From contig JAFQQT010000011.1 of assembly GCA_017410455.1 (NCBI GenBank), positions 1 to 51,261 of the forward strand: a stretch of DNA of 51,261 nt, in the 5' to 3' direction. The position numbers and the translations under genes are program-made. The stretch comes from Clostridia bacterium (GTDB taxonomy: Bacteria > Bacillota > Clostridia > Christensenellales > Aristaeellaceae). The notes beneath the pieces were generated by a model. It ran no database searches, was not told the origin of the DNA, and saw only the letters and a program-made list of their open reading frames with translations. Below are positions 25,169-32,555 of the stretch, one piece after another. The first letter of the stretch is position 1. Every line of letters starts with the position of its first letter.

Positions 25169-26764
25169 ATGCTGACTGTCAACAACGTTTCCCTCACCTT
25201 CGGCGGCCAGAAGCTCTTTGCGGGCGCTGACCTGAAGTTCCTGCCCGGCAACTGCTACGGCGTCATCGGCGCCAATGGCGCGGGCAAGTCCACCTTCCTG
25301 CGCATCCTTTCGGGCGAGCTGGAGCCCACCACCGGCACCGTGTCCTATCCCTCGACGATGCGCATGTCCACCCTGAAGCAGGACCAGTTCCGCTACGACG
25401 CCTACTCCGTGATGGACACGGTCATCATGGGCAACCCCCGCCTGCATGAGATCATGAAGGAGAAGGACGAGCTGTACGCCAAGGAGGATTTCTCCGATGC
25501 GGACGGCGAGCGCGCGGCGGAGCTGGAAGGCGAATTCGCCGAGATGGACGGCTGGAACGCCGAGTCCGACGCGGCCACGCTCCTCACGGGCCTGGGCATC
25601 CCGGCTGAGATGCACTACGCCACCATGGGCGACCTGCGCGGCGGCGAGAAGGTGAAGGTGCTGCTGGCACAGGCCCTGTTCGGCAACCCGGACATCCTGC
25701 TGCTGGACGAGCCCACCAACAACCTCGATAACCGCTCCGTTGCATGGCTGGAGGACTTCCTGATGGAGTTCCCCGGCACGCTGATCGTGGTCAGCCATGA
25801 CCGCTGGTTCCTGAACAACATCTGCACCCACATCGTCGATATCGACTTCCACCAGGTCAAGCTGTACGTGGGCAACTACGACTTCTGGTACGAGTCCTCC
25901 AAGATGATGCAGGCCCTGATGAAGGACCAGAAGAAGCGCCGCGACGACAAGATCAAGGAGCTGCGCGACTTCATCCAGCGCTTCAGCGCCAACAAGTCCA
26001 AGGCCAAGCAGGCGACCAGCCGCCGCAAGCTGCTCGATCAGCTGACCATCGAGGAGATGCCCGCCTCCTCCCGCCGCTACCCCTGGGTGCACTTCAACCC
26101 CGACCGCGAGGCCGGCAAGGACATCCTGCGCGTGGACAACCTGTCCTACTCCCAGGATGGCGTGCAGCTGCTCAAGGACGTGTCCTTCATCGTCACCAAG
26201 GGCGAGAAGATTGCCATCGTCGGCTCCAACGAGCAGGCGCAGACCGCCCTGTTCCGCATCCTGATGGAGGAGCTGACCCCCGATTCCGGCTCCTTCAAGT
26301 GGGGCGTGACGATTTCGACCTCCTACTTCCCCAAGGATAACGGCCCCTACTTCGACGGCTGCCCGCTGAGCATGATCGACTGGTTCGCCCAGTACTGCCC
26401 GGACATGCTCGAATCCGACAAGCGCGACCTGCTGGGCCGCATGCTCTTCCGCGGCGACGACGTGTACAAGATGGTTTCCGTCCTCTCCGGCGGCGAGAAG
26501 GTGCGCTGCATGCTCTCCCGCATGATGCTCTCCGGCGCGAACTTCCTCATGCTGGATCAGCCCACCAACCACCTGGACCTGGAGTCCATTACCGCCGTGA
26601 ACAACGCGCTGATCGCCTTCCCCGGCAACGTGATCTTCACCAGCCAGGACCACCAGTTCGTCACCACCATCGCCGACCGCATCATCGAGATCCGCGAGGA
26701 CGGCACCATCGCCGACTACTACTGCAACTACGAGGAGTACCTCGAGAAGATCAGGAACGCCTGA
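25169..26764 (+). CDS. ABC-F ATPase (YkpA/YbiT-like) with degenerate second ATPase site
   Basis: A 531-residue soluble protein with two fused ATPase domains and no membrane part; ABC-F proteins act on the ribosome. Domain 1 is intact: GANGAGKST, the signature DLRGGEKVKVLLAQ, LLLDEPTNNLD and VSHDRW. The linker is charged (KDQKKRRDDKIKELRDFIQRF). Domain 2 is altered at three sites: Walker A reads GSNEQAQTALF (no GKS/T), Walker B ends LDQPTNHLD (Gln in place of the catalytic Glu), and the switch reads TSQDHQF in place of SHD. Its signature VLSGGEKVRCMLS is intact. Degenerate second sites are known in this ABC-F branch, but the full set is notable. The start follows AAAGGAG. It is monocistronic, with a terminator. 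Confidence 0.92.
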   Translation: MLTVNNVSLTFGGQKLFAGADLKFLPGNCYGVIGANGAGKSTFLRILSGELEPTTGTVSYPSTMRMSTLKQDQFRYDAYSVMDTVIMGNPRLHEIMKEKDELYAKEDFSDADGERAAELEGEFAEMDGWNAESDAATLLTGLGIPAEMHYATMGDLRGGEKVKVLLAQALFGNPDILLLDEPTNNLDNRSVAWLEDFLMEFPGTLIVVSHDRWFLNNICTHIVDIDFHQVKLYVGNYDFWYESSKMMQALMKDQKKRRDDKIKELRDFIQRFSANKSKAKQATSRRKLLDQLTIEEMPASSRRYPWVHFNPDREAGKDILRVDNLSYSQDGVQLLKDVSFIVTKGEKIAIVGSNEQAQTALFRILMEELTPDSGSFKWGVTISTSYFPKDNGPYFDGCPLSMIDWFAQYCPDMLESDKRDLLGRMLFRGDDVYKMVSVLSGGEKVRCMLSRMMLSGANFLMLDQPTNHLDLESITAVNNALIAFPGNVIFTSQDHQFVTTIADRIIEIREDGTIADYYCNYEEYLEKIRNA

Positions 26765-26774
26765 TAAACACAGA

Positions 26775-26805
26775 ACCGCAGAGGCTCCGGCTTCTGCGGT
26801 TTTTT
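26775..26805 (+). terminator. Terminator of the ABC-F gene
   Basis: ACCGCAGA pairs with TCTGCGGT, followed by TTTTT. Confidence 0.92.
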
Positions 26806-26827
26806 GTCAACACAAGGAGGTCAAACC

Positions 26828-27304
26828 ATGTTCCGCGACCTGTCCCGCAAGAATAAGCAGCTCCCCCACGAAACCTGCATCGCCCTGCTGGAAAACGAGC
26901 GCCGCGGCGTGCTCTCCGTCCACGGCGACGACGGCTACCCCTACGGGAGCCCGATGAACCACTTCTACAACGCCGAAGACGGCTGCCTGTACTTCCACTG
27001 CGGCCGCGCCGGCCACCGGCTGGACGCACTCCGCCGCGATGGCAAGGTCAGCTACTGCGTGATGGACGGCGGCGTACGCCCCGAGGGCGCGTGGGCCTAT
27101 GATGTGCAGAGCGTCATCGTCTTTGGCCGGGTGGAAATCATCGACGACTGGGACACGATGGTGGACATCACCACGCGCCTGAGCCGCCTTTTCCCCTGCG
27201 GCGAGGCGTATATTCAAAAGGAGATCGCCCAGTCCGGCAGGGGGACGCTGCTGCTCAGGCTCACCCCGGAGCACATCTGCGGCAAGCGGGTCACCGAGGC
27301 GTGA
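26828..27304 (+). CDS. NimA-like split-barrel flavin protein (pyridoxamine-5'-phosphate oxidase superfamily)
   Basis: A 158-residue cytoplasmic protein of the pyridoxamine-5'-phosphate oxidase-like superfamily, the branch that includes NimA nitroimidazole-resistance proteins. Typical features are the N-terminal helix, then RRGVLSVHGDDGYPYGSPMNHFY, YFHCGRAGHRLDALR, KVSYCVMD and SVIVFGRVEII. These proteins bind FMN or a related cofactor as dimers; the substrate here is unknown. The start is ATG with AAGGAGG seven bases upstream. It sits 60 bp after the ABC-F terminator and before the rubredoxin promoter, so it is probably its own unit or fed by read-through. Most neighbours are also redox proteins of an anaerobe. 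Confidence 0.87.
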   Translation: MFRDLSRKNKQLPHETCIALLENERRGVLSVHGDDGYPYGSPMNHFYNAEDGCLYFHCGRAGHRLDALRRDGKVSYCVMDGGVRPEGAWAYDVQSVIVFGRVEIIDDWDTMVDITTRLSRLFPCGEAYIQKEIAQSGRGTLLLRLTPEHICGKRVTEA

Positions 27305-27346
27305 TCCATCCCCGCAAATTCCCATCCAGCTTTTTTCACAAAACGG

Positions 27347-27374
27347 TTTCACTTCCTCCAAACGCTGATATACT
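27347..27374 (+). promoter_or_regulatory. Candidate promoter of the rubredoxin/flavodiiron operon
   Basis: TTTCAC, 16 bp, TATACT, about 50 bp before the rubredoxin start. Confidence 0.5.
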
Positions 27375-27424
27375 ATAAGCGTACCCCAACAAAACCAACA
27401 CAACCAACAAGGAGGATTACGAAT

Positions 27425-27580
27425 ATGAAGCATGTTTGTGAAGTCTGCGGCTGGGTTTACGACGAGAACGAGGGCTGCCCCGAGCAGGGCATCGCGCCCG
27501 GCACGAAGTTTGAGGATCTGCCCGAGGATTTCGAGTGCCCCCTGTGCGGCGTGGGCAAGGATCAGTTCGCCGCCGAGTAA
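27425..27580 (+). CDS. rub: Rubredoxin
   Basis: A 51-residue electron carrier. The two iron-binding knuckles are clear: [10 protein letters not shown] (C5, C8) and [11 protein letters not shown] (C38, C41), with the usual spacing. An extra Cys18 (EGCPEQG) replaces the common Asp/Pro region and is outside the iron site. It follows AAGGAGG and ends 32 bp before the flavodiiron protein, its likely electron acceptor. The pair reduces O2 to water (or NO to N2O) and so protects strict anaerobes. Too short to be noticed by many gene finders. Confidence 0.95.
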   Translation: MKHVCEVCGWVYDENEGCPEQGIAPGTKFEDLPEDFECPLCGVGKDQFAAE

Positions 27581-27612
27581 ATCAGCAAAAGAAACGACGA
27601 GGAGTGACTCCC

Positions 27613-28854
27613 ATGCACATCACCGACGCCATCCGCTATGTGGGCGTGAACGACCATGACATCGACCTGTTCGAAGGCCTGTATCCCGTGCCCGACGGCG
27701 TGAGCTACAATTCCTATGTGATCCTGGACGAGAAGATCGCCGTGATGGATCCCGTGGATCAGCACTTCGGCGACCAGTGGCTTGCCAACGTCCGCGAGGC
27801 GCTGGATGGCCGCACGCCGGATTACATCGTCGTGCACCACATGGAGCCCGACCACTCCGCCAACCTCGCCCGCTTTATGGACGAGTTTCCCGGCGCGGCG
27901 GTGGTCGCCTCCGACAAGGCGTTCACGATGATGAAGGCCTATTTCGGCAAGGATTATGCCGAGCGCCGGGTGGTCGTCAGGGAGGGCTCGACCCTCGCGC
28001 TGGGTCAGCACACGCTGCAGTTCATCGCCGCGCCCATGGTGCACTGGCCTGAGGTCATGATGAGCTACGAGATCTCCACCGGCACGCTGTTCTCCGCCGA
28101 CGGCTTCGGCAAGTTCGGCGCGCTGGATGCCGAGGCGTCGGAGGTTCAGCCGCAGGCTGAACGAGCGTCTGCCAATGCTGGCATTGGCGATGCGAAGCCC
28201 GCTGCGGGCGAAGGCCGAAGCGGGCCGGATTGGGCCTGTGAAGCCCGTCGCTACTACTTCGGCATCGTCGGCAAGTATGGCACGATGGTGCAGAATGTGC
28301 TCAAGAAGGCTGCTGCGCTGAAGATCGATCGCATCTGCCCCCTGCACGGCCCGGTGCTGGAGGGCGATATGCTGGCCGAGGCCCTGCGCCTCTACGGCAT
28401 CTGGAGCAGCTACGGCGTGGAGAGCGAGGGCGTGGTTGTCGCCTATGCCTCCATCTACGGCCACACCGCCGATGCCGCGCTGGCCCTGGCCGCCGACCTG
28501 GAGGCAAAGGGCGTGAAGGTCGCCGTGCACGACCTGTGCCGGACGGAGATCTACGAAGCCGTGGAGGACGCCTTCCGCTACGGCAAGCTGGCCCTGGCCT
28601 CCGTCACCTACAATGGCGACGTGCTGCCGCCCATGCGGGCCTTCCTGCACCACCTGAGCAGCCGCGCGTACCAGAAGCGCACCATCGCGCTGATCGAGGC
28701 GGGCTCCTGGGCCCCCATGGCTGCCAAGGTCATGCGGGAGCTCCTCGCCCCCTGCAAGGACGTGGCCATCCTGGAGGAGGGCGTGCGCATCCTCGGCGCC
28801 ATGACCGATGAGAACCGCGCACAGATCGCCGCCCTGGCCAACGCCCTGGCATAA
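27613..28854 (+). CDS. Flavodiiron protein (FprA-like O2/NO reductase) with in-frame hairpin insertion
   Basis: A 413-residue enzyme that takes electrons from rubredoxin and reduces O2 or NO. The metallo-beta-lactamase-type domain carries the di-iron ligands HHMEPDH (H76, E78, D80, H81), MVHWPEV, FSADGFG and CPLHGPV. The flavodoxin domain starts near residue 278 (VVAYASIYGHTADAALALA) and includes ASVTYNGDVLPPM. Family members run directly from FGALD to DW..EARRYY. Here about 30 extra residues (about 175-204), rich in Ala, Gly and Glu, lie between them, encoded by a block with three hairpins. The reading frame stays open, so the protein is probably made. Starts after GAGGAG, 32 bp from rubredoxin. 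Confidence 0.93.
   Translation: MHITDAIRYVGVNDHDIDLFEGLYPVPDGVSYNSYVILDEKIAVMDPVDQHFGDQWLANVREALDGRTPDYIVVHHMEPDHSANLARFMDEFPGAAVVASDKAFTMMKAYFGKDYAERRVVVREGSTLALGQHTLQFIAAPMVHWPEVMMSYEISTGTLFSADGFGKFGALDAEASEVQPQAERASANAGIGDAKPAAGEGRSGPDWACEARRYYFGIVGKYGTMVQNVLKKAAALKIDRICPLHGPVLEGDMLAEALRLYGIWSSYGVESEGVVVAYASIYGHTADAALALAADLEAKGVKVAVHDLCRTEIYEAVEDAFRYGKLALASVTYNGDVLPPMRAFLHHLSSRAYQKRTIALIEAGSWAPMAAKVMRELLAPCKDVAILEEGVRILGAMTDENRAQIAALANALA
28135..28224 (+). repeat. In-frame palindromic insertion inside the flavodiiron gene
   Basis: Three perfect hairpins in about 65 bp: GTTCAGCC-GCA-GGCTGAAC (28144-28162), GCCAATGC-TG-GCATTGGC (28171-28188) and GCCCGC-T-GCGGGC (28197-28209). The block is 90 bp, a multiple of three, and adds about 30 residues. 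It resembles coding-region palindromic repeats such as those of Rickettsia, though unrelated by sequence as far as I can judge. Confidence 0.65.
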
Positions 28855-28857
28855 ATC

Positions 28858-28906
28858 AAAAGAACCTCCCGACCAGCCGAAGTGCTGCGTCAGGAGGTTC
28901 TTTTCG
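28858..28906 (+). terminator. Terminator of the rubredoxin/flavodiiron operon
   Basis: AAAGAACCTCC pairs with GGAGGTTCTTTT around a 24-nt loop. Confidence 0.85.
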
Positions 28907-28923
28907 CATAGAGGCGCGCTGCC

Positions 28924-28952
28924 TTTACAGCCGCCGCAAAAGCTGCTACAAT
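28924..28952 (+). promoter_or_regulatory. Promoter of the split-barrel gene
   Basis: TTTACA, 17 bp, TACAAT, about 55 bp before the start at 29008. Confidence 0.65.
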
Positions 28953-29007
28953 GGAAGAAAGGAAGCGCCCGTTCAGGCATTCCACATCACACAACGGAGG
29001 TGCACCC

Positions 29008-29400
29008 ATGGAGCGAGTATGTGAATTCCTCAAAAACGCCGGAACCTACTACCTGGCGACGGTCGAGGGCGACCAGCCCCGCGTACGCCCCTTCGGCACA
29101 GCTCTCATCTTTGAAGGCCGGCTGTACATCCAGACCGGAAAGGCAAAACCCGTGGCGCAGCAGCTGGCGGCGAACCCGAAGGCGGAGATCTGCGCCTTCC
29201 GGGATGGCACATGGCTGCGCGTGGCGGGCGAACTGGTCGAGGACGACCGCGTGGAAGCCCGCAAGGCCATGCTGGACGCCTACCCCAGCCTGCGCGCCAT
29301 GTACGACGAGAACGACGGCAACACGCAGGTGCTCTACTTCCGGCACGCTGTGGCAACCTTCTCCTCCTTCGCCGCTCCGGCGGAAACGGTGGAGTTCTGA
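29008..29400 (+). CDS. Pyridoxamine-5'-phosphate oxidase-like flavin protein
   Basis: A 130-residue single-domain split-barrel protein. It shows the family pattern TYYLATVEGDQPRVRPFGTA, GRLYIQTGKAKPVAQQLAANPKAEICAF and WLRVAGELVEDD. Such proteins bind FMN or F420-like cofactors as dimers and act as small reductases; substrate unknown. It is distinct from the NimA-like gene at 26828. The ATG after CGGAGGTG is preferred to one 57 bp upstream, because the upstream one lies within the -10 box. Confidence 0.87.
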   Translation: MERVCEFLKNAGTYYLATVEGDQPRVRPFGTALIFEGRLYIQTGKAKPVAQQLAANPKAEICAFRDGTWLRVAGELVEDDRVEARKAMLDAYPSLRAMYDENDGNTQVLYFRHAVATFSSFAAPAETVEF

Positions 29401-29458
29401 TCTCCTCCGGGCACCCCGCCCATGGCAGCGCGATCTGCCATCCCTGACATGCAGAAAC

Positions 29459-29491
29459 GCCCATCCGGTTCAAGACGCCGGGTGGGCATTT
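29459..29491. terminator. Bidirectional terminator between convergent genes
   Basis: GCCCA-CCGG pairs with CCGG-TGGGC with one bulge; ATTT follows on the plus strand and GTTTC on the minus strand. Serves the genes ending at 29400 and 29506. Confidence 0.6.
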
Positions 29492-29505
29492 GGTGGCATG
29501 GCGGC

Positions 29506-29934
29506 TTATTCGTCAGCGTCATCCGCCTCGTCCTCGTCGTCCTCGCGGTGCTCGCCGAAGATGGCCGCCAGCAGCCATTCCTCGGCGCTGTCGTAGCCGT
29601 GGCCTCGCGCCCGCACCTGGAAGTAGTCCAGTTCGGCGTTCATCAGGTGCACCTCCGCGCCCTGATCCTCCAGTTCCAGCATCATGTCGTCGATGACCAT
29701 CCACTCGGTCTGCCCGGAGATATCGGCCATCTCGCCCGTGGCGCCCACGGCCCTGGCCGCGTAGACCGCCTCGAGTTCCACATCTTCGTTGTACTCGCCG
29801 GCGCTGTAAATGATGAACTCGCCGCCCAGGGCCGGCACATCCCGGCTGGCAACCACGCTGTAGACGACCTCGCCGTCCTCCAGCCAGGCAGTGAAGCGGC
29901 GCGCGCCGCGGGTGTAATCCGTATGTATGCTCAT
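29506..29934 (-). CDS. Acidic hypothetical protein
   Basis: A 142-residue soluble protein that I do not recognise. The first part reads like a small beta-rich domain (ARRFTAWLEDGEVVYSVVAS, GGEFIIYSAGEYNEDVELEA). A middle part is ATGEMADISGQTEWMVIDD. The tail is strongly acidic (GEHREDDEDEADDADE). There is no signal peptide or Cys. It starts after AGGAGG with eight bases of spacing; a longer upstream reading would run into the GH42 promoter and lacks a ribosome site. It is divergent from GH42. Codon use matches host genes. Confidence 0.7.
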   Translation of the reverse strand: MSIHTDYTRGARRFTAWLEDGEVVYSVVASRDVPALGGEFIIYSAGEYNEDVELEAVYAARAVGATGEMADISGQTEWMVIDDMMLELEDQGAEVHLMNAELDYFQVRARGHGYDSAEEWLLAAIFGEHREDDEDEADDADE

Positions 29935-30043
29935 GCCATCGTCCTCCTGCGTTTTTTCGGGGCAGGGGGTACAACGCTGGGCGGCAGGGGTTTTCTCATT
30001 TTTCCGCAGAGGATGATCCCGTTCACAAATCACCGGCGATGAC

Positions 30044-30072
30044 TTTACGGGGCGCGGGCAACATGGTATAAT
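30044..30072 (+). promoter_or_regulatory. Promoter of the GH42 gene
   Basis: TTTACG, 17 bp, perfect TATAAT, about 38 bp before the start. Confidence 0.8.
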
Positions 30073-30109
30073 GAACGCATCCATCACTCCACACAGGGAG
30101 GGCAATCAC

Positions 30110-32116
30110 ATGAAGCACTACACCTTCGGCGTGAACTACTACCCCGAGCACTGGATGGAGCCCATCTGCCAGCCCCGCGAACGCTGGGCCACCGACGCGA
30201 AGATGATGCACGAGATGGGCATCGAGATCGTCCGCATGGGCGAGTTCTCCTGGGCGATGTTCGAGCCCCGCGAGGGCGAGTTCCACTTTGAGGTGCTGGA
30301 CGAGGCCATCGACATCCTCGCAAAAGAGGGCATCGACGTGATCCTGGGCACCCCCACCGCCGCCCCGCCGGCGTGGATCATCGAGCAGAACCCCGAAATC
30401 CAGCCCACCAACTGGCACGGGCATCAGCGCTTCTTCGGCGGACGGCACCACGACTGCCAGTCCAACCCCGTCTACCGCGAGCACATCCGCCGCTACGTCA
30501 CCGCCTTTGCCGCGCATTTCGCGGACAATCCCGCCGTGGTGGGCTGGCAGGTGGACAATGAGCTGGGCAACAGCCACGGCGACCTGTGCTACTGCCCCGA
30601 ATGCGAGAAGCGCTTCCGCCTCTGGCTCCGGGAGAAGTACGGCACGATCGACGAGGTCAACCGCGCCTGGGGCACCGCCTTCTGGAGCCAGGGCTACCCG
30701 GACTTCGAGCACATCCACGCGCCGAAGATCACCGCCGCATGGGGTCAGAACCCCTCGCAGGACCTGGACTGGCGGCGCTTCTGCTCCGACCTGGTGTGCG
30801 AGTTCCATCAATTCCAGGCGGACATCCTGCGCGCCGCCGCGCCGGAGAAGTGGATCACCCACAACCTGATGGGCTTCTCCTCCAAGCCCAGCTACTATAA
30901 GCTCGGCGAGCAGCTCGACTTTGCCTCCCACGACCAGTACCCCGGCGGCCATTTCCACGCCCGGCACAACGAGTACCGCGCCGACTGGCACGCCGCGGAG
31001 GTCGACTTCATCCGCGCGGTGAAGCAGAAATCCTTCTGGATCATGGAGCAGCAGAGCGGCATCACCGGCTGGGAGATCCTCGGCCGCACGCCCCAGCCGG
31101 GGCAGACGGGCCTGTGGGCCATGCAGTGCATCGCCCACGGCGCGGACACCATCGTCTTCTTCCGCTGGCGCTCCTGCGCCATGGGCACGGAGCAGTACTG
31201 GCACGGCCTGCTGCCCCACAACGGCGTGCCCGGCCGCTACTACCGCGAGGCCGGGGCCTTCATGAAGCAGACCGCCCCCCTGCTGCGCGAGATCGCTGCC
31301 GCCATGCCCGAGGCCGAGGTCGCCATCCTCCGCTCCTACGATCAGGAGTACGCCTTTCAAATACAGCCCCACCATCCCCAGCACAACTACATCCAGCACC
31401 TGGCTACCTACTACAAGGCGCTGCACCGCGCCAATGTCCCCGTCGATTTCGTGGGCGAGCATCACGACTGGTCGCGCTACAGGGTGCTCATCGCGCCGCT
31501 GCAGTTCCTGATGACCCCCGAACATGCCGCGAAGCTCCGCGCCTACGTGGAGAACGGCGGCCACCTGCTGCTGACCTGGCGCTCCGGCGTGAAGGACGCG
31601 ACGAACCTCTGCCACACCGAGGGTGCGGTCCCCTGCCTGGTGGACGACCTGTGCGGCGTGGCCCTGGCCGAGTACGACTGCCTGCGGGATGTCGATGGCA
31701 AGGTCCTCTGGGACGGCACGGAGTACGAGAGCCGTCACTGGTGCGACATCCTTGACCTGACCACCGCCGAGGCCCTGGCCGCCTACGGCCATGAGTTCTA
31801 CGCCGGCAGCCCCGCCATCACCCGCAACAGGTATGGTCGCGGCCTGTGCTACTACGCCGGCACCACCCCCGGCGACGCGCTGGCGGACAGGCTCATCGCC
31901 CAGCTGCTGGCGGACGCGGATATCGCCCCGCTGATGGCCACGCCCCACGGCGTCGAGGCCGTCCGCCGCGTGAAGGACGGGCGCACCTACCTGTTCCTCC
32001 TCAACCACAACCGGCAGGCGGAAAGCGTCACCATCCCCGAGGGCTACATCCCCTGGGACGGCGCCGCCTGGGACGGGACGCTCCCGCCCATGGGCTACCG
32101 CGTTTTCGTCCGCTGA
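30110..32116 (+). CDS. GH42 beta-galactosidase
   Basis: A 668-residue cytoplasmic enzyme that cleaves beta-galactosides or related beta-arabinosides. The barrel begins FGVNYYPEHW. The acid/base is Glu151 in GWQVDNELGNSHG and the nucleophile Glu313 in FWIMEQQSG. Four Cys (C116, C160, C162, C165, the last three in DLCYCPEC) match the zinc site of GH42. A trimerisation domain follows (VAILRSYDQEYAFQIQP to about 600) and a small beta domain ends the protein. There is no signal peptide, so it acts on imported sugar. The start follows AGGGAGGG; a start 39 bp upstream overlaps the -10 box. It is monocistronic; no transporter lies beside it. Confidence 0.94.
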   Translation: MKHYTFGVNYYPEHWMEPICQPRERWATDAKMMHEMGIEIVRMGEFSWAMFEPREGEFHFEVLDEAIDILAKEGIDVILGTPTAAPPAWIIEQNPEIQPTNWHGHQRFFGGRHHDCQSNPVYREHIRRYVTAFAAHFADNPAVVGWQVDNELGNSHGDLCYCPECEKRFRLWLREKYGTIDEVNRAWGTAFWSQGYPDFEHIHAPKITAAWGQNPSQDLDWRRFCSDLVCEFHQFQADILRAAAPEKWITHNLMGFSSKPSYYKLGEQLDFASHDQYPGGHFHARHNEYRADWHAAEVDFIRAVKQKSFWIMEQQSGITGWEILGRTPQPGQTGLWAMQCIAHGADTIVFFRWRSCAMGTEQYWHGLLPHNGVPGRYYREAGAFMKQTAPLLREIAAAMPEAEVAILRSYDQEYAFQIQPHHPQHNYIQHLATYYKALHRANVPVDFVGEHHDWSRYRVLIAPLQFLMTPEHAAKLRAYVENGGHLLLTWRSGVKDATNLCHTEGAVPCLVDDLCGVALAEYDCLRDVDGKVLWDGTEYESRHWCDILDLTTAEALAAYGHEFYAGSPAITRNRYGRGLCYYAGTTPGDALADRLIAQLLADADIAPLMATPHGVEAVRRVKDGRTYLFLLNHNRQAESVTIPEGYIPWDGAAWDGTLPPMGYRVFVR

Positions 32117-32164
32117 GATATCCGCCATCCGCAGCGCCAGAGAGGAGCCCCATGCGCAAGCCCA

Positions 32165-32446
32165 TCACCCCCCGGAGAAGATCGCCTCCGCCAGCACCTG
32201 ATCCGCCTCGATGAACCACAGCGGCTCGTCATAAAACAGGAACACATGCCGCTCCCCCACCCGGCAGAGATACCGCATGCCCTGGCCCCCCGCTTTGAGG
32301 GCCGGGGCTTCTCTTTCGTCCTCCACCGCGTCGATGATGACCGTCGGGCCATCCTCCGTGCGGAACATCAGCGGTCGCACCCGCCCGCTCAGCAGATGAT
32401 CCGCCCTCACCTTCACATAATGCTTGCATGGCGACTGCCGCTGCAC
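32165..32446 (-). CDS. Small conserved protein downstream of dinB
   Basis: A 93-residue soluble protein. KHYVKVRADHLLSGRVRPL, PTVIIDAVEDEREAPALKAG, GGQGMRYLCRVGERHVFLFY and EPLWFIEA match, by my recollection, a small Firmicutes family with the pattern KYVKV-x-EDG-x-LKAGGQGxRY that often lies near dinB; its function is unknown. The GTG start at 32446 has GGAGG eight bases upstream. A longer reading through the tandem repeats to an ATG at 32512 is possible but has no ribosome site. It ends convergent to GH42 with only 48 bp between, and is probably co-transcribed with dinB across the G12 tract. Confidence 0.7.
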   Translation of the reverse strand: MQRQSPCKHYVKVRADHLLSGRVRPLMFRTEDGPTVIIDAVEDEREAPALKAGGQGMRYLCRVGERHVFLFYDEPLWFIEADQVLAEAIFSGG

Positions 32447-32464
32447 ACCGTCCACCTCCAACAG

Positions 32465-32530
32465 GGTATATTTCAGGAACGCATAAACCAAGGTATATTT
32501 CAGGACTCCCATAAAGGGTACATTTCAGGA
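32465..32530 (-). repeat. Three tandem copies of a 14-bp motif
   Basis: Minus strand TCCTGAAATRTACC at 32530-32517, 32505-32492 and 32478-32465, with periods of 25 and 27 bp. The intervening bases differ. It lies in the dinB to small-gene spacer. Confidence 0.85.
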
Positions 32531-32541
32531 TCCACCTTATT

Positions 32542-32553
32542 CCCCCCCCCCCC
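32542..32553 (-). repeat. Homopolymer tract of 12 G (minus strand)
   Basis: Twelve C on the plus strand, two bases after the dinB stop codon. It is a likely slippage site and also a likely place for sequencing length errors. Confidence 0.9.
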
Positions 32554-32555
32554 GT

